A program made the translations under genes and the position numbers. A stretch of 59,719 nucleotides of DNA from Bacteroidota bacterium (GTDB taxonomy: Bacteria > Bacteroidota > Ignavibacteria > UBA10030 > SZUA-254): the NCBI GenBank assembly GCA_036522515.1, contig DATDFQ010000053.1, positions 1 to 59,719 of the forward strand, read 5' to 3'. Below are positions 27,996-36,212 of the stretch, in pieces (within the stretch, counting starts at the first letter, position 1; each line of letters opens with the position of its first letter). The notes beneath the pieces are model-generated. The model saw only the letters and a list, made by a program, of their open reading frames with translations, was not told the DNA's origin and did not search any database.

Positions 27996-29162
27996 ATGAG
28001 GGGACGAATTCTGCTTCTTGCGCTGCTCGCCGGCGCCACTGCTCAAAGCACCATCGCTCTTCCCAGGTTTGCGCTGATGACCGGCGCCAAGTGTTCCTCC
28101 TGCCACGTCAATCCGACAGGGGGACAGATGAGAACGGAATACGGGACCTCTTTCAGCGCCGATAAGGTCCCGATCGAAGCCCTCATGGACAGCTCGTTTA
28201 CGTTTAGTGCGAAAGTTACCGACAATATCTCTCTCGGGGCGGACTACAGATCGCAGTTCATCTATGACCGCCTCTCCGAATCCACGACCTTCCAGGCGAT
28301 GACGACCTCCATCTACGGCGCGGCTCAGCTCTCCAAGAAAGTCTTGTTCTACTTCAAACAGGATATTGTGAACGGAACCTACGGAGATGGCGCCCTGTAT
28401 GGCGGTCTCTACAACGGGACCGAAGTGTACGGGCTCGCGAAGGTCCTCCCCCTCGACGGCTATATCAAAGGAGGAGCGTTCGCTCCGAACTACGGGTGGC
28501 GCATCGACGATCATACCTCCTACACCCGGGGCGGCGACCTCGGCTTCACCGGGGCGGGCTATCATCCCGGATTGTTGTTCGTTCCGAACTACCACGACAT
28601 CGGCGTTGAAGCGGGTGTTTATATCGAGAACCTCATGCTGACCGCGGGCCTCTTCAACGGGACCGGGCACCAGCAACCGATAGACTTCTCGAAGAAGAAG
28701 GCGTATGCCGTGAAAGCCGAGTATGCGGGCGGGGCGGGACTTTCCTCGTTCAACTACCGGATCGGCGGATCGGCGTACGGATATGACAATTTCACGATGG
28801 GAGGAATCAACGCAGGAATCGGCGCCGGCGATTTCGTCTTATTCGGTGAGGCCGATTGGACAAAAAATTACATGGTCGACCCCTCCAATCCCGGAGGGAA
28901 TTCAATGATGGGATTCGCCGAGATCGATTACAGGGCTATCCAGGGACTCTGGCTTACCGGCAGGTTCGACGTGATCGACCCCGTTGAGGGCGTTTCCGAC
29001 GACGACGCGACACCGGCGACGAACACCATCGAGCGCGTCACCCTGGGGGTGGAACTCTTCCCGTTCTCCTTCGTGGAGATCAGGCCCCAGTATCGAATCG
29101 TGATCGAAAAGCCGAGCGTGAGCAACGACGTTGCTCTTGTCCAAATGCATCTTTGGTTCTAG
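27996..29162 (+). CDS. Monoheme c-type cytochrome fused to an outer-membrane beta-barrel (Cyc2-like)
   Basis: A 388-residue protein. It has a signal peptide (about 1-21), then LPRFALMTGAKCSSCHVNPTG, in which C33, C36 and H37 form one heme c site. The remainder (about 55-388) is rich in alternating aromatic and glycine strands and ends in MHLWF, an outer-membrane barrel signal. The layout and the P-x-FA-x-xTG-x-x-CSSCH context resemble Cyc2, the fused cytochrome-porin of iron oxidisers, but the post-heme sequence (GGQMRTEYG) differs. By analogy it would carry electrons through the outer membrane; this is inference. The start is the ATG at 27996, with GAAAGGA upstream. The next gene, a second cytochrome, follows 10 bp later. 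Confidence 0.8.
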   Translation: MRGRILLLALLAGATAQSTIALPRFALMTGAKCSSCHVNPTGGQMRTEYGTSFSADKVPIEALMDSSFTFSAKVTDNISLGADYRSQFIYDRLSESTTFQAMTTSIYGAAQLSKKVLFYFKQDIVNGTYGDGALYGGLYNGTEVYGLAKVLPLDGYIKGGAFAPNYGWRIDDHTSYTRGGDLGFTGAGYHPGLLFVPNYHDIGVEAGVYIENLMLTAGLFNGTGHQQPIDFSKKKAYAVKAEYAGGAGLSSFNYRIGGSAYGYDNFTMGGINAGIGAGDFVLFGEADWTKNYMVDPSNPGGNSMMGFAEIDYRAIQGLWLTGRFDVIDPVEGVSDDDATPATNTIERVTLGVELFPFSFVEIRPQYRIVIEKPSVSNDVALVQMHLWF

Positions 29163-29172
29163 AGGAGCGGCC

Positions 29173-29598
29173 ATGCGAGGATACGCAGAAATGAAACGTC
29201 TCATTGTGCCGGTGATCGGGTTGGCGCTCCTTCTGGCCCTCCCCCTCCAGAGCCAGCATAAATCGAAAAAGCGAACGAAGGCTCCGCCGAAGGCGGCCGC
29301 GATCTCATTCAAGAAGAATGTCGTCCCGGTCTTCAGAACATACTGCCTCCCCTGTCACACGGAGGACCAGATGAACCCGAGCGAGCTCTACATGGACAGC
29401 TACGAAAATCTGATGAAAGGGGGCAAGCACGGTTCGCCGGTCATCCCCCTGCACGCCGATTCGAGCCTCCTGATCATGAAGCTCGGACCCAAGCCCCCGT
29501 TCGGGGACCCGATGCCTCTCAAGAGGAAGACCCCGATACCGCAGGACACGATCGACATCCTCAAGAAATGGATCGGACAGGGTGGAAAAAACAATTGA
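29173..29598 (+). CDS. c-type cytochrome, one heme site
   Basis: A 141-residue protein with a hydrophobic N-terminal segment (about 9-27, signal or anchor) and a lysine-rich linker (29-40). The cytochrome domain begins SFKKNVVPVFRTYCLPCH, with C58, C61 and H62 binding heme. M114 in GDPMPL is the likely sixth ligand, and the C-terminus IDILKKWIGQGGK is typical of planctomycete-type cytochrome domains. It would act in the periplasm. The start is the ATG at 29173, with AGAGGAG 5 bp before it; ATG 29191 is the alternative. It lies 10 bp after the cytochrome-porin gene, so it is the natural electron partner of that protein. Confidence 0.88.
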   Translation: MRGYAEMKRLIVPVIGLALLLALPLQSQHKSKKRTKAPPKAAAISFKKNVVPVFRTYCLPCHTEDQMNPSELYMDSYENLMKGGKHGSPVIPLHADSSLLIMKLGPKPPFGDPMPLKRKTPIPQDTIDILKKWIGQGGKNN

Positions 29599-29626
29599 CA
29601 CTCCATTGAGCGATCGGGAATAAGAG

Positions 29627-30829
29627 ATGCCCAATACGCCTGAATCCTCGCCGGATCAAAGCCAGAAGAACAAGATCATCAACTGGCTGCGCGAAGCGGA
29701 CCTGCTCATCCGTTCCGGCCGCTACCTCGTCGCCGATGACCTTCTCCAGGAGGTCCTCCGCCTCGACCCCGGGAACGACAACGCACGCTCCTTCCAGGAC
29801 AGGATCGCATTCCTGATCAAACAGCTCTCGCAACGGCCCAACCTCACCAAAGAGGTTCAGGACGAAGTCAAGAAATACTCCGATCTGATGGTGAAGCGGA
29901 GGGTAAGCAAGTCGAGCTCGCTGGTGGAGCTGGCGCAAAAATTTCTCGAAGACGGCGACCTGAAACAAACGTCGGACTATATCGCGCGCGCCCTCGCGCT
30001 CGATCCGGGGAATACCTACGCGAAGGCGCTCATGGGCCGCCTGACGGAGCTCCAGAAGAAGCATTCCGGATCCGCGCAGGATCCCGATAATGTGTTCAAA
30101 TACCGCTCCTTCATCTGGGAGACGTGGCACAAGGGCCAACCCTCTGAGGCGCAGCTCGGCATCCTGAAAAGCATGCAGCGGGCGCTCGGCATCAACGACG
30201 AGACCGCGGCGCAGATCGAGAAGGAGGTCCGGAACCGGCTCTACCGCGATTCGCTCGCGGAGATCTGGCGAACGGGGGGCATCTCGGCGTTCACCGAACC
30301 GGCAATCGAGGAGCTAAGGAAGAGGCTGGAGGTGTCGAAGACCGATCATCTGAGCGTAGAAGCGGCTCTACTGCGGGAGATGCCGAAAGTCAGGGTCCGG
30401 GGAACAATCCTGATTGTCGATGAGGATGAAAACAGTCTTCTCGAAATCGCACAGCACGTGCGCGCCCAGGCGTTCGCGGTGATCGCCGCAGCGAGCGTCG
30501 AAGAAGCTCTCTCGTCGCTCAAGAAGGCGTCGCCGGACATCATCCTCTCGGAGCTGCATTTCCGGGCCAAGCCGCTGGGGTTGGAGCTGTTCGAGTTTAT
30601 CCGCACCACGCCGGCGACAAGGCATTCGCCGTTTATATTTATTGCTCCGGCATTCGACCGGACGACCCTCCTCATCGGAAAACGTCTCGGCGTGGATGAA
30701 TTCATACTGAAACCGATCGACTACGAGATGCTCCTCGGCACGCTGGTGGGAAAGCTCCACCGGGAAGGGGGCCATAGGACGCCGGCGCAGCACCTCTCCG
30801 CCCGCATTCAGAACCAATTGCTCCGGTAA
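29627..30829 (+). CDS. TPR protein with C-terminal pseudo-receiver domain
   Basis: A 400-residue cytosolic protein. TPR-like helices occupy about 15-150, and a helical middle part (155-250) contains two similar halves, FIWETWHKGQPSEAQ and SLAEIWRTGGISAFTEPA. A response-regulator receiver domain (about 258-385) follows, with acidic pocket VDEDE (264-268) and K362. The phospho-acceptor position is glutamate (E309 in IILSELHF) instead of aspartate, so it is probably not phosphorylated and may be locked in an active-like state. It starts 28 bp after the cytochrome gene and has AAGAG before the ATG, so it may belong to that operon. Its job is unknown. Confidence 0.75.
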   Translation: MPNTPESSPDQSQKNKIINWLREADLLIRSGRYLVADDLLQEVLRLDPGNDNARSFQDRIAFLIKQLSQRPNLTKEVQDEVKKYSDLMVKRRVSKSSSLVELAQKFLEDGDLKQTSDYIARALALDPGNTYAKALMGRLTELQKKHSGSAQDPDNVFKYRSFIWETWHKGQPSEAQLGILKSMQRALGINDETAAQIEKEVRNRLYRDSLAEIWRTGGISAFTEPAIEELRKRLEVSKTDHLSVEAALLREMPKVRVRGTILIVDEDENSLLEIAQHVRAQAFAVIAAASVEEALSSLKKASPDIILSELHFRAKPLGLELFEFIRTTPATRHSPFIFIAPAFDRTTLLIGKRLGVDEFILKPIDYEMLLGTLVGKLHREGGHRTPAQHLSARIQNQLLR

Positions 30830-30850
30830 CAGCAGCACTCTCTCTAATAT

Positions 30851-30981
30851 TGTCATCCTGGGCGTATAATTGTCATCCTGAGCACGTTCGCTTCGCTCAG
30901 TGTAAACTCCGCGAAGGATCTCCGTCCATTCGAACGCCAAAAAGCTAGATCCTTCGGTCGCTACGCTCCCTCAGGATGACA
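30851..30981. repeat. 111-bp element with inverted ends, plus an extra half end
   Basis: The complete element spans 30871-30981, with TGTCATCCTGAG and CTCAGGATGACA as inverted ends. An extra TGTCATCCTG lies at 30851. It is the same family as 13986-14094. It sits between two convergent genes, where its hairpins could end transcription from both sides. Confidence 0.88.
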
Positions 30982-31046
30982 ACCAACGGCAAACCGAGCC
31001 ATACCTCCCCGGGCACGCGCCCGCGCGCAACTCGACTCGTTCCGGC

Positions 31047-31568
31047 CTATTCCTTCCTCAACCGATACTTCATCCGGCGTTGCTTGAACGACTCGATGCG
31101 GTGCTCCACCGCCCCGCTCTTCTGAATGACGCTGATCGTCCCGTCGGATTCCATGATTGCGGTCTTGACGTCGGCAATGCTCTCGATCCCGTGTTCCCTG
31201 ATGGCCCGTTCCAGCTCTTCCCTCGTGATGCTCTCGGCTTGAAGATGGCTTTCGATGACGGAGCCGGCGTGGATCAGGAGCGTCGGGACTCCCTCGAGCA
31301 ACTCCTCCGCCTTCTTGTAGCGGAAAAAGACCCTCGTGAGGATGAGGTTCAACACCAGGAGGGTTGACGCGGCGACGATCCCCCCGAGAAGGGAAGAATC
31401 GTTTCCAACCATGGCATTCTGCACGCTGTTGCTGATGAGGAGAATGAGGACGAGATCGATGGTCGAGAGTTGCGCGACGTGCTTCTTGCCGATCAAGCGC
31501 AGACCGAGGAGGATCACGACATAGACGACCGCGGAGCGGAGCACGATATCGAGATATGTGTTGGTCAT
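31047..31568 (-). CDS. DUF421 (YetF-like) membrane protein
   Basis: A 173-residue protein with three N-terminal membrane helices (about 8-27, 35-54, 60-80) and a soluble domain. Family signatures are GLRLIGKKHVAQLSTIDLVLILLISN near the start and GVPTLLIHAGSVIESHLQAESITREELERAIREHGI in the soluble part. YetF proteins are inner-membrane proteins, linked in Bacillus to spore envelope function; the role elsewhere is not known. It is transcribed alone, divergent from the unknown gene at 31797 and convergent with the TPR/pseudo-receiver gene. Confidence 0.88.
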   Translation of the reverse strand: MTNTYLDIVLRSAVVYVVILLGLRLIGKKHVAQLSTIDLVLILLISNSVQNAMVGNDSSLLGGIVAASTLLVLNLILTRVFFRYKKAEELLEGVPTLLIHAGSVIESHLQAESITREELERAIREHGIESIADVKTAIMESDGTISVIQKSGAVEHRIESFKQRRMKYRLRKE

Positions 31569-31607
31569 GGCGGGCAGGTTCCTTGTTGGGGATTGGTTCT
31601 CAATTCG

Positions 31608-31677
31608 TACTTTTGACCTCCCGTACCGTAATAATTACCGATTCCGGGTTGTTTTCGCCGGGCCCGGTCAACCGGGC
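31608..31677 (+). promoter_or_regulatory. Possible -10 box, palindrome and hairpin before the gene at 31797
   Basis: TACTTTTG (31608-31615) fits TAnnTTTG, with TTGGGG 16 bp before it. A perfect dyad GTAATAATTAC lies at 31627-31637, and the hairpin GCCCGG-TCAA-CCGGGC at 31662-31677. If used, the leader would be about 180 nt. Confidence 0.35.
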
Positions 31678-31796
31678 AACATGCCCAACGAACCCTACCG
31701 GGGCTGCATTTGTTCCTATCAGAGAGAGGTGTCCGATTTTGGTACATTTCTTGAACCAAATTCCCTCGTAGCAACAAGATAAAGGCAGGGAAGGGT

Positions 31797-32543
31797 ATGT
31801 ATTTCAAGACTCGGGCACTTCTTACGCCCGGCGATCAGGAATTCATCGCAAGCTCCCTCGGAGAGACGGAGGAAGAGCAATCCGCGATTCTGCGGCTCAC
31901 CACCGATCCGGAATCGGTGACGGAGCTCCTGCACGACAGGCGGCTCTTCCAGCGGTCGGTCACGGTGCCGCCGGTATTCCTCTCCGTGTCACCCGCCCTG
32001 TTTTTCTACGTTTTTGTCTATCAGGCCCTCGACCAGAAGCACATGGCAGACGACGATGTCGTGGACTATGTGGCTGGGGTCTGCGTCGAGTTCCGTTCCG
32101 CCGAATCGTTCTGGCAGCTCTCCTCTTCGGGAGACAAGGCCATCTACGCGGTGGACTTGCTCAATCTCCTGGCGGATGTCGACCGGCACCAGCAATACCA
32201 CCTCCGCCGGTTCATCGGAAACGTCTCGCTCTTCATGACCGGCTTCTTCCCGGATTTCATTTTCCAGAGGAACAGAAAGAAAGGTGCGCCTCCCATCCAG
32301 TATTACGATGCCATCGGGCGGGCGCAGTATGGGACGGCGGCGGCCGATTCCCAATCCTACGAGGCGAGCGCGACGCCGGTGCTCAACACGTTATCGGAGC
32401 GCTTCGTGGAGATTCGTTCGGCGATCAATGTTTACACCGACGCCTACTTTAAGCTGAAGAACCCGGTGAGGTCTCTCGACGTCATCGAGCGGCAGGCAGC
32501 CACGCTGGACGAGGAATCCTTCAGGCAGTCGCTGCAGCTCTAA
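31797..32543 (+). CDS. Hypothetical protein of unknown family
   Basis: A 248-residue soluble protein with no signal peptide. I do not recognise it. It is mostly helical, with the hydrophobic stretch VPPVFLSVSPALFFYVFVYQAL (about 57-78) too mixed for a clear membrane anchor, a segment FLTGFFPDFI-like (about 148-158), and an aromatic-rich segment around IQYYDAIGRAQYG. The C-terminal half is helical. It stands alone: an intergenic stretch with a hairpin is upstream, and sdhB converges 12 bp downstream. GCAGGGAAGG before the ATG is a usable ribosome site. Confidence 0.65.
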   Translation: MYFKTRALLTPGDQEFIASSLGETEEEQSAILRLTTDPESVTELLHDRRLFQRSVTVPPVFLSVSPALFFYVFVYQALDQKHMADDDVVDYVAGVCVEFRSAESFWQLSSSGDKAIYAVDLLNLLADVDRHQQYHLRRFIGNVSLFMTGFFPDFIFQRNRKKGAPPIQYYDAIGRAQYGTAAADSQSYEASATPVLNTLSERFVEIRSAINVYTDAYFKLKNPVRSLDVIERQAATLDEESFRQSLQL

Positions 32544-32555
32544 CCCGGGCGCGAC

Positions 32556-33296
32556 TTACTCCACCGTCGCCCGGAGAAACTCCCTGTTCAACCTCGCAAT
32601 GTTGGTCACGGAGATTTCCTTGGGGCACTCCGCCTCGCACGCATAGGTGTTCGAGCAATTCCCGAACCCTTCCTCATCCATCCGCGTAACCATCCTCCTG
32701 ACACGTTCATTGCGCTCGGGATCCCCCTGCGGCAGAAGCGCAAGATGTGAGATCTTTGCGCTGACGAAGAGCATGGCCGAAGAATTCTTGCAGGCCGCCA
32801 CGCAGGCGCCGCATCCGATGCACGCAGCGGCGTCGAACGCCGCGTCCGCGGCCGGTTTGGGAACGAGGATCGCATTGCCGTCCGGCACGCCGCCGGTATC
32901 AACCGAGACATACCCTCCAGCCTGCATGATCCGGTCGAAGGCGGAGCGGTCGACGACGAGATCCTTGATCACCGGGAACGGCTTCGCCCGCCACGGCTCG
33001 ATCGTAATCGTTTCCCCGTCCTTGAACGAACGCATGTAGAGCTGGCAGGTCGCGACTCCGGTGAGGGGTCCGTGCGCGCGCCCGTTGATATACATCCCGC
33101 AGCTCCCGCAAATCCCTTCCCGGCAATCGTGATCGAACGCGATCGTGTCCTCGCCTTTCGCGGCGAGTCCCAGGTTGACCAGGTCGAGCATTTCCAGGAA
33201 CGACATGTCGGGGGCGATGCCGTCCGCCGCATATTCGACGAACTTCCCCTTGTCTTTCTGATCGTGCTGCCGCCAGACGTTGAGTTTGATTTTCAT
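32556..33296 (-). CDS. sdhB: Succinate dehydrogenase/fumarate reductase iron-sulfur subunit
   Basis: A 246-residue electron-transfer subunit. The N-terminal [2Fe-2S] domain has C58, C63, C66 ([10 protein letters not shown]) and C84. The C-terminal ferredoxin-like domain has [11 protein letters not shown] (C159, C162, C165, C169) and C214, C220, C224 for the [4Fe-4S] and [3Fe-4S] clusters. It passes electrons from the flavin subunit to the quinone site in the membrane subunit. It is the last gene of the sdhCAB operon, 26 bp after sdhA. Confidence 0.96.
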   Translation of the reverse strand: MKIKLNVWRQHDQKDKGKFVEYAADGIAPDMSFLEMLDLVNLGLAAKGEDTIAFDHDCREGICGSCGMYINGRAHGPLTGVATCQLYMRSFKDGETITIEPWRAKPFPVIKDLVVDRSAFDRIMQAGGYVSVDTGGVPDGNAILVPKPAADAAFDAAACIGCGACVAACKNSSAMLFVSAKISHLALLPQGDPERNERVRRMVTRMDEEGFGNCSNTYACEAECPKEISVTNIARLNREFLRATVE

Positions 33297-33322
33297 GGTC
33301 GGTTCAGATGGAACGTGATCGC

Positions 33323-35239
33323 CTACTTGTAACTGCGTTGGGACGTTTTCACATACTCGAACGACAGCGGCTCCTTATGGAGCGCTGGCGGTTGCGCGGC
33401 GCCTGCGAACTCCCAGGCTGCGACGTACGAAAAACGCTCGTCATCCCGTTTCGCCTCGCCCTCTTCCGTTTGATATTCTTCCCTGAAGTGGCCGCCGCAC
33501 GATTCTTCCCTGTGAAGGGCGTCGCGGACCATGAGCTCGGCCAGCTCCATGAAGTCTGCGACCCGTCCCGCCTTTTCGATTTCCGGGTTGAAATTGTCCG
33601 CGCTTCCCGGGATCACGACATTCTTCCAAAACTCCTCGCGGAGGGCGGGGATCTGGGCGAGCGCCTTCTTCAGCCCCGCCTCGTTCCTGGCCATCCCGCA
33701 GAGGTCCCACATGAGCTTCCCCAGATCCTTGTGGAACTCATCGACGGTCCGTTTTCCCCTGATGGCGAAGAGACGCTTTGTGGTTTCCTCCACGCTCGTC
33801 ACCGCCGCTTTCACCGAGGGCTCGTCCTTCCCGACCGGGTTCAGTTTCGATGTCGCAAGATAGTCGCCGATCGTGTACGGAATGATGAAATAGCCGTCGG
33901 CGAGCCCCTGCATCAGCGCGCTCGCGCCGAGGCGGTTCGCCCCGTGATCCGAGAAGTTCGCCTCGCCGAGGACATAGAGCCCGGGTACGGTGCTCATCAG
34001 GTTGTAATCCACCCATAATCCTCCCATCGTGTAATGGACGGCGGGATAAATCCTCATAGGGACTTCGTACCCGTTCTCGGATGTGATCTCGTGGTACATA
34101 TCGAACAGGTTTCCGTACTGGGCGGCGACGCGTTCCTTGCCGTCGCGCTTGATGGCGTCCTGGAAATCGAGGTAGACAGCGTACCCGGTTGCACCGACTC
34201 CCAGGCCCTTATCGCACATCTCCTTCGCCCGCCGGGATGCGACGTCGCGGGGGACAAGATTGCCGAAGGAAGGATAGAGCCGCTCAAGGTAGTAGTCGCG
34301 CTCCGCTTCCGGGATGTCGCGCGGGTTGCGCGGATCGCGCGCCTTCTTGGGAACCCAGATCCGGCCGTCGTTCCGGAGGCTCTCGCTCATGAGCGTGAGC
34401 TTCGATTGATGCTCGCTCGAGACCGGAATGCAGGTCGGATGGATTTGCGTGAAGCAGGGGTTGCCGAAGAACGCGCCCCGCTTGTACGCGCGCCAGATCG
34501 CCGTCGCGTTCGACTGTTTTGCGTTGGTCGAGAGATAGAAGACGTTGCCGTATCCGCCCGTCGCGAGGATCACGGCGTCGCCGAAATAGGTTTCCGTTTC
34601 GCCGGTGACAAGATTCCGCGCCACGACGCCTCTCGCCCGCCCGTCGATCACGATCAGATCGAGCATCTCCCGGCGGGAATAGAAATTCACCTGTCCCTGA
34701 TCGATCTGCCTGCAGAGAGCCGAATAGGCTCCAAGCAAAAGCTGTTGCCCGGTCTGACCCCGGGCGTAAAATGTGCGGCTCACCTGGGCGCCGCCGAACG
34801 ACCGGTTATCGAGCAATCCGCCATACTCCCGCGCGAACGGGACGCCCTGCGCGACGCACTGGTCGATGATGTTGTTGCTGACTTCTGCCAGCCGGTAAAC
34901 GTTCGCCTCGCGTGCCCGGTAGTCCCCGCCCTTGACGGTGTCGTAGAATAACCGCCAGATGCTGTCGCCGTCGTTCTTGTAGTTTTTGGGGGCGTTGATT
35001 CCCCCCTGCGCCGCGATGCTGTGAGCCCTGCGAGGCGACTCATGATAGCAGAGCGAGGTGACGTGGTAGCCCAGCTCGGCAAGGGATGCGGCAGCCGATG
35101 CGCCTGCGAGGCCGGTGCCGACCACCACGATGTGGTACTTACGCTTGTTCGCCGGATTGACCAGCTTCAGCCCGAAGCGGTGTTCGCTCCACTTTTTTTC
35201 GACGGGGCCGCCGGGTATTTTCGAATTCAGGGTCGCCAT
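33323..35239 (-). CDS. sdhA: Succinate dehydrogenase/fumarate reductase flavoprotein subunit
   Basis: A 638-residue flavoprotein. The FAD-binding start is [20 protein letters not shown], and [14 protein letters not shown] is the region around the covalent FAD histidine. The active-site region QIHPTCIP and the capping-domain segment are present. It oxidises succinate to fumarate (or the reverse) in complex with SdhB and SdhC. I start at ATG 35239, which overlaps the sdhC stop as TGATG. An in-frame TTG one codon upstream exists but is unlikely. The length and type match the Bacteroidota group with a single cytochrome b subunit. Confidence 0.96.
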   Translation of the reverse strand: MATLNSKIPGGPVEKKWSEHRFGLKLVNPANKRKYHIVVVGTGLAGASAAASLAELGYHVTSLCYHESPRRAHSIAAQGGINAPKNYKNDGDSIWRLFYDTVKGGDYRAREANVYRLAEVSNNIIDQCVAQGVPFAREYGGLLDNRSFGGAQVSRTFYARGQTGQQLLLGAYSALCRQIDQGQVNFYSRREMLDLIVIDGRARGVVARNLVTGETETYFGDAVILATGGYGNVFYLSTNAKQSNATAIWRAYKRGAFFGNPCFTQIHPTCIPVSSEHQSKLTLMSESLRNDGRIWVPKKARDPRNPRDIPEAERDYYLERLYPSFGNLVPRDVASRRAKEMCDKGLGVGATGYAVYLDFQDAIKRDGKERVAAQYGNLFDMYHEITSENGYEVPMRIYPAVHYTMGGLWVDYNLMSTVPGLYVLGEANFSDHGANRLGASALMQGLADGYFIIPYTIGDYLATSKLNPVGKDEPSVKAAVTSVEETTKRLFAIRGKRTVDEFHKDLGKLMWDLCGMARNEAGLKKALAQIPALREEFWKNVVIPGSADNFNPEIEKAGRVADFMELAELMVRDALHREESCGGHFREEYQTEEGEAKRDDERFSYVAAWEFAGAAQPPALHKEPLSFEYVKTSQRSYK

Positions 35240-35910
35240 CAATGAAACCAGGGACAGGATTGATAGAATAGCCAGACGGGCATTGCCGCAAACGCCGCGG
35301 GAATGACAAACCAGAACAGGATGCCGATGCGGTCGATCAGCGGGGCATATTTGTGGTTCCGGAGCCCAAACGTCTGGAAGACCGATTGAAACCCGTGCCG
35401 GAGGTGGAAGGCAAGGAGGACCATCGCAACGACATAGAAGAAACTATAGAGGGGGCTCGAAAATGCCCCCGTCACCAGGGCGTACATCGAAGGGTTCTCC
35501 GCGGAAGCAAATCGCGACGGGTACCAGAACGACTTCATATGGATGACGAGGAAGATGAAGACGATGCTCCCCGAGAGGAACATTGTCCTGGAAAACAACG
35601 AGCTGCTCGCCGCCGGCTCGGTGACGAGGTACTTCTTCGGCCGTGCCCTCTTATTCACCACCCAGAGGTAGGTCCCGGTGATAATGTGAAGGGCGAAGAT
35701 CGCATAGAGGACGTACTCGATGATCTGGATGATCAGAAGGCTCGGAAGCAGCTCGGCATATTTGTTAAACGCCTCGCCGCCGTCGCACTTGAAGAGCAGG
35801 AGATTTCCGGCGAGGTGAACAATCAGGTAGAGGCAGAGGCACAAGCCCGTCAACCCCGCAATGAACTTCCTTCCGATGGAGGAACGGTACAAACCTGTCA
35901 CAATGCCCAT
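35239..35910 (-). CDS. sdhC: Succinate dehydrogenase cytochrome b subunit, single-subunit diheme type
   Basis: A 223-residue membrane protein with five helices. Histidines spread through the helices (H32, H75, H123 and further ones near 168 and 171) fit the two-heme B-type anchor known from Wolinella fumarate reductase and Bacteroidota. It starts [22 protein letters not shown], a typical beginning of this subunit. It anchors SdhAB and handles menaquinone. It leads the operon, and a full-match promoter lies 56 bp before the ATG. Confidence 0.94.
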   Translation of the reverse strand: MGIVTGLYRSSIGRKFIAGLTGLCLCLYLIVHLAGNLLLFKCDGGEAFNKYAELLPSLLIIQIIEYVLYAIFALHIITGTYLWVVNKRARPKKYLVTEPAASSSLFSRTMFLSGSIVFIFLVIHMKSFWYPSRFASAENPSMYALVTGAFSSPLYSFFYVVAMVLLAFHLRHGFQSVFQTFGLRNHKYAPLIDRIGILFWFVIPAAFAAMPVWLFYQSCPWFH

Positions 35911-35965
35911 CGTTCGGGGGTCGGATCTGGCGGGGGAAAATCAGCTTGAATTCCGTTCACGGGAG

Positions 35966-35996
35966 CAAAGTTAGCAAAAGCAGGGCAAACATGCAA
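35966..35996 (-). promoter_or_regulatory. Promoter of sdhCAB
   Basis: Minus strand TTGCAT, 17 bp, TAACTTTG, a full match to TAnnTTTG. The predicted start near 35959 gives a leader of about 50 nt. Confidence 0.68.
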
Positions 35997-36029
35997 TAAG
36001 TAATTGAGCAACTGTATTCATTCGGCACC

Positions 36030-36087
36030 GGTAGGCGCGACCTTTAGGTCGCGTACCTTCGGGCGCAGCCTGCCGCGTGCGGCTACC
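36030..36087. repeat. REPIN-like doublet
   Basis: GGTAGGCGCGACCTTTAGGTCGCG (36030-36053), then a decayed CGCAGCCTGCCGCGTGCGGCTACC (36064-36087). The flank TTCATTCGG-ACCGGTAGGC is shared with the copy at 37.6 kb, so these two are closer relatives. Confidence 0.88.
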
Positions 36088-36093
36088 CCCCAT

Positions 36094-36174
36094 CTCGTCA
36101 TGCTGACATGCTTTAGGTCAGCATCTTGAAACGCTTTTAGAAGATCCCGACCTGAAACATGTCGGGATGACGAG
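36094..36174. repeat. 81-bp element with inverted ends CTCGTCAT/ATGACGAG
   Basis: Close relative of 16150-16229. It has inner hairpins ATGCTGAC..GTCAGCAT and ATCCCGAC..GTCGGGAT, and perfect 8-bp terminal inverted repeats. With the doublet before it and the sdh promoter it fills the 302-bp gap 35911-36212. Confidence 0.87.
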
Positions 36175-36212
36175 CAGAGATGACAAACCCCGAGTTCCCC
36201 GATGACGCCATT

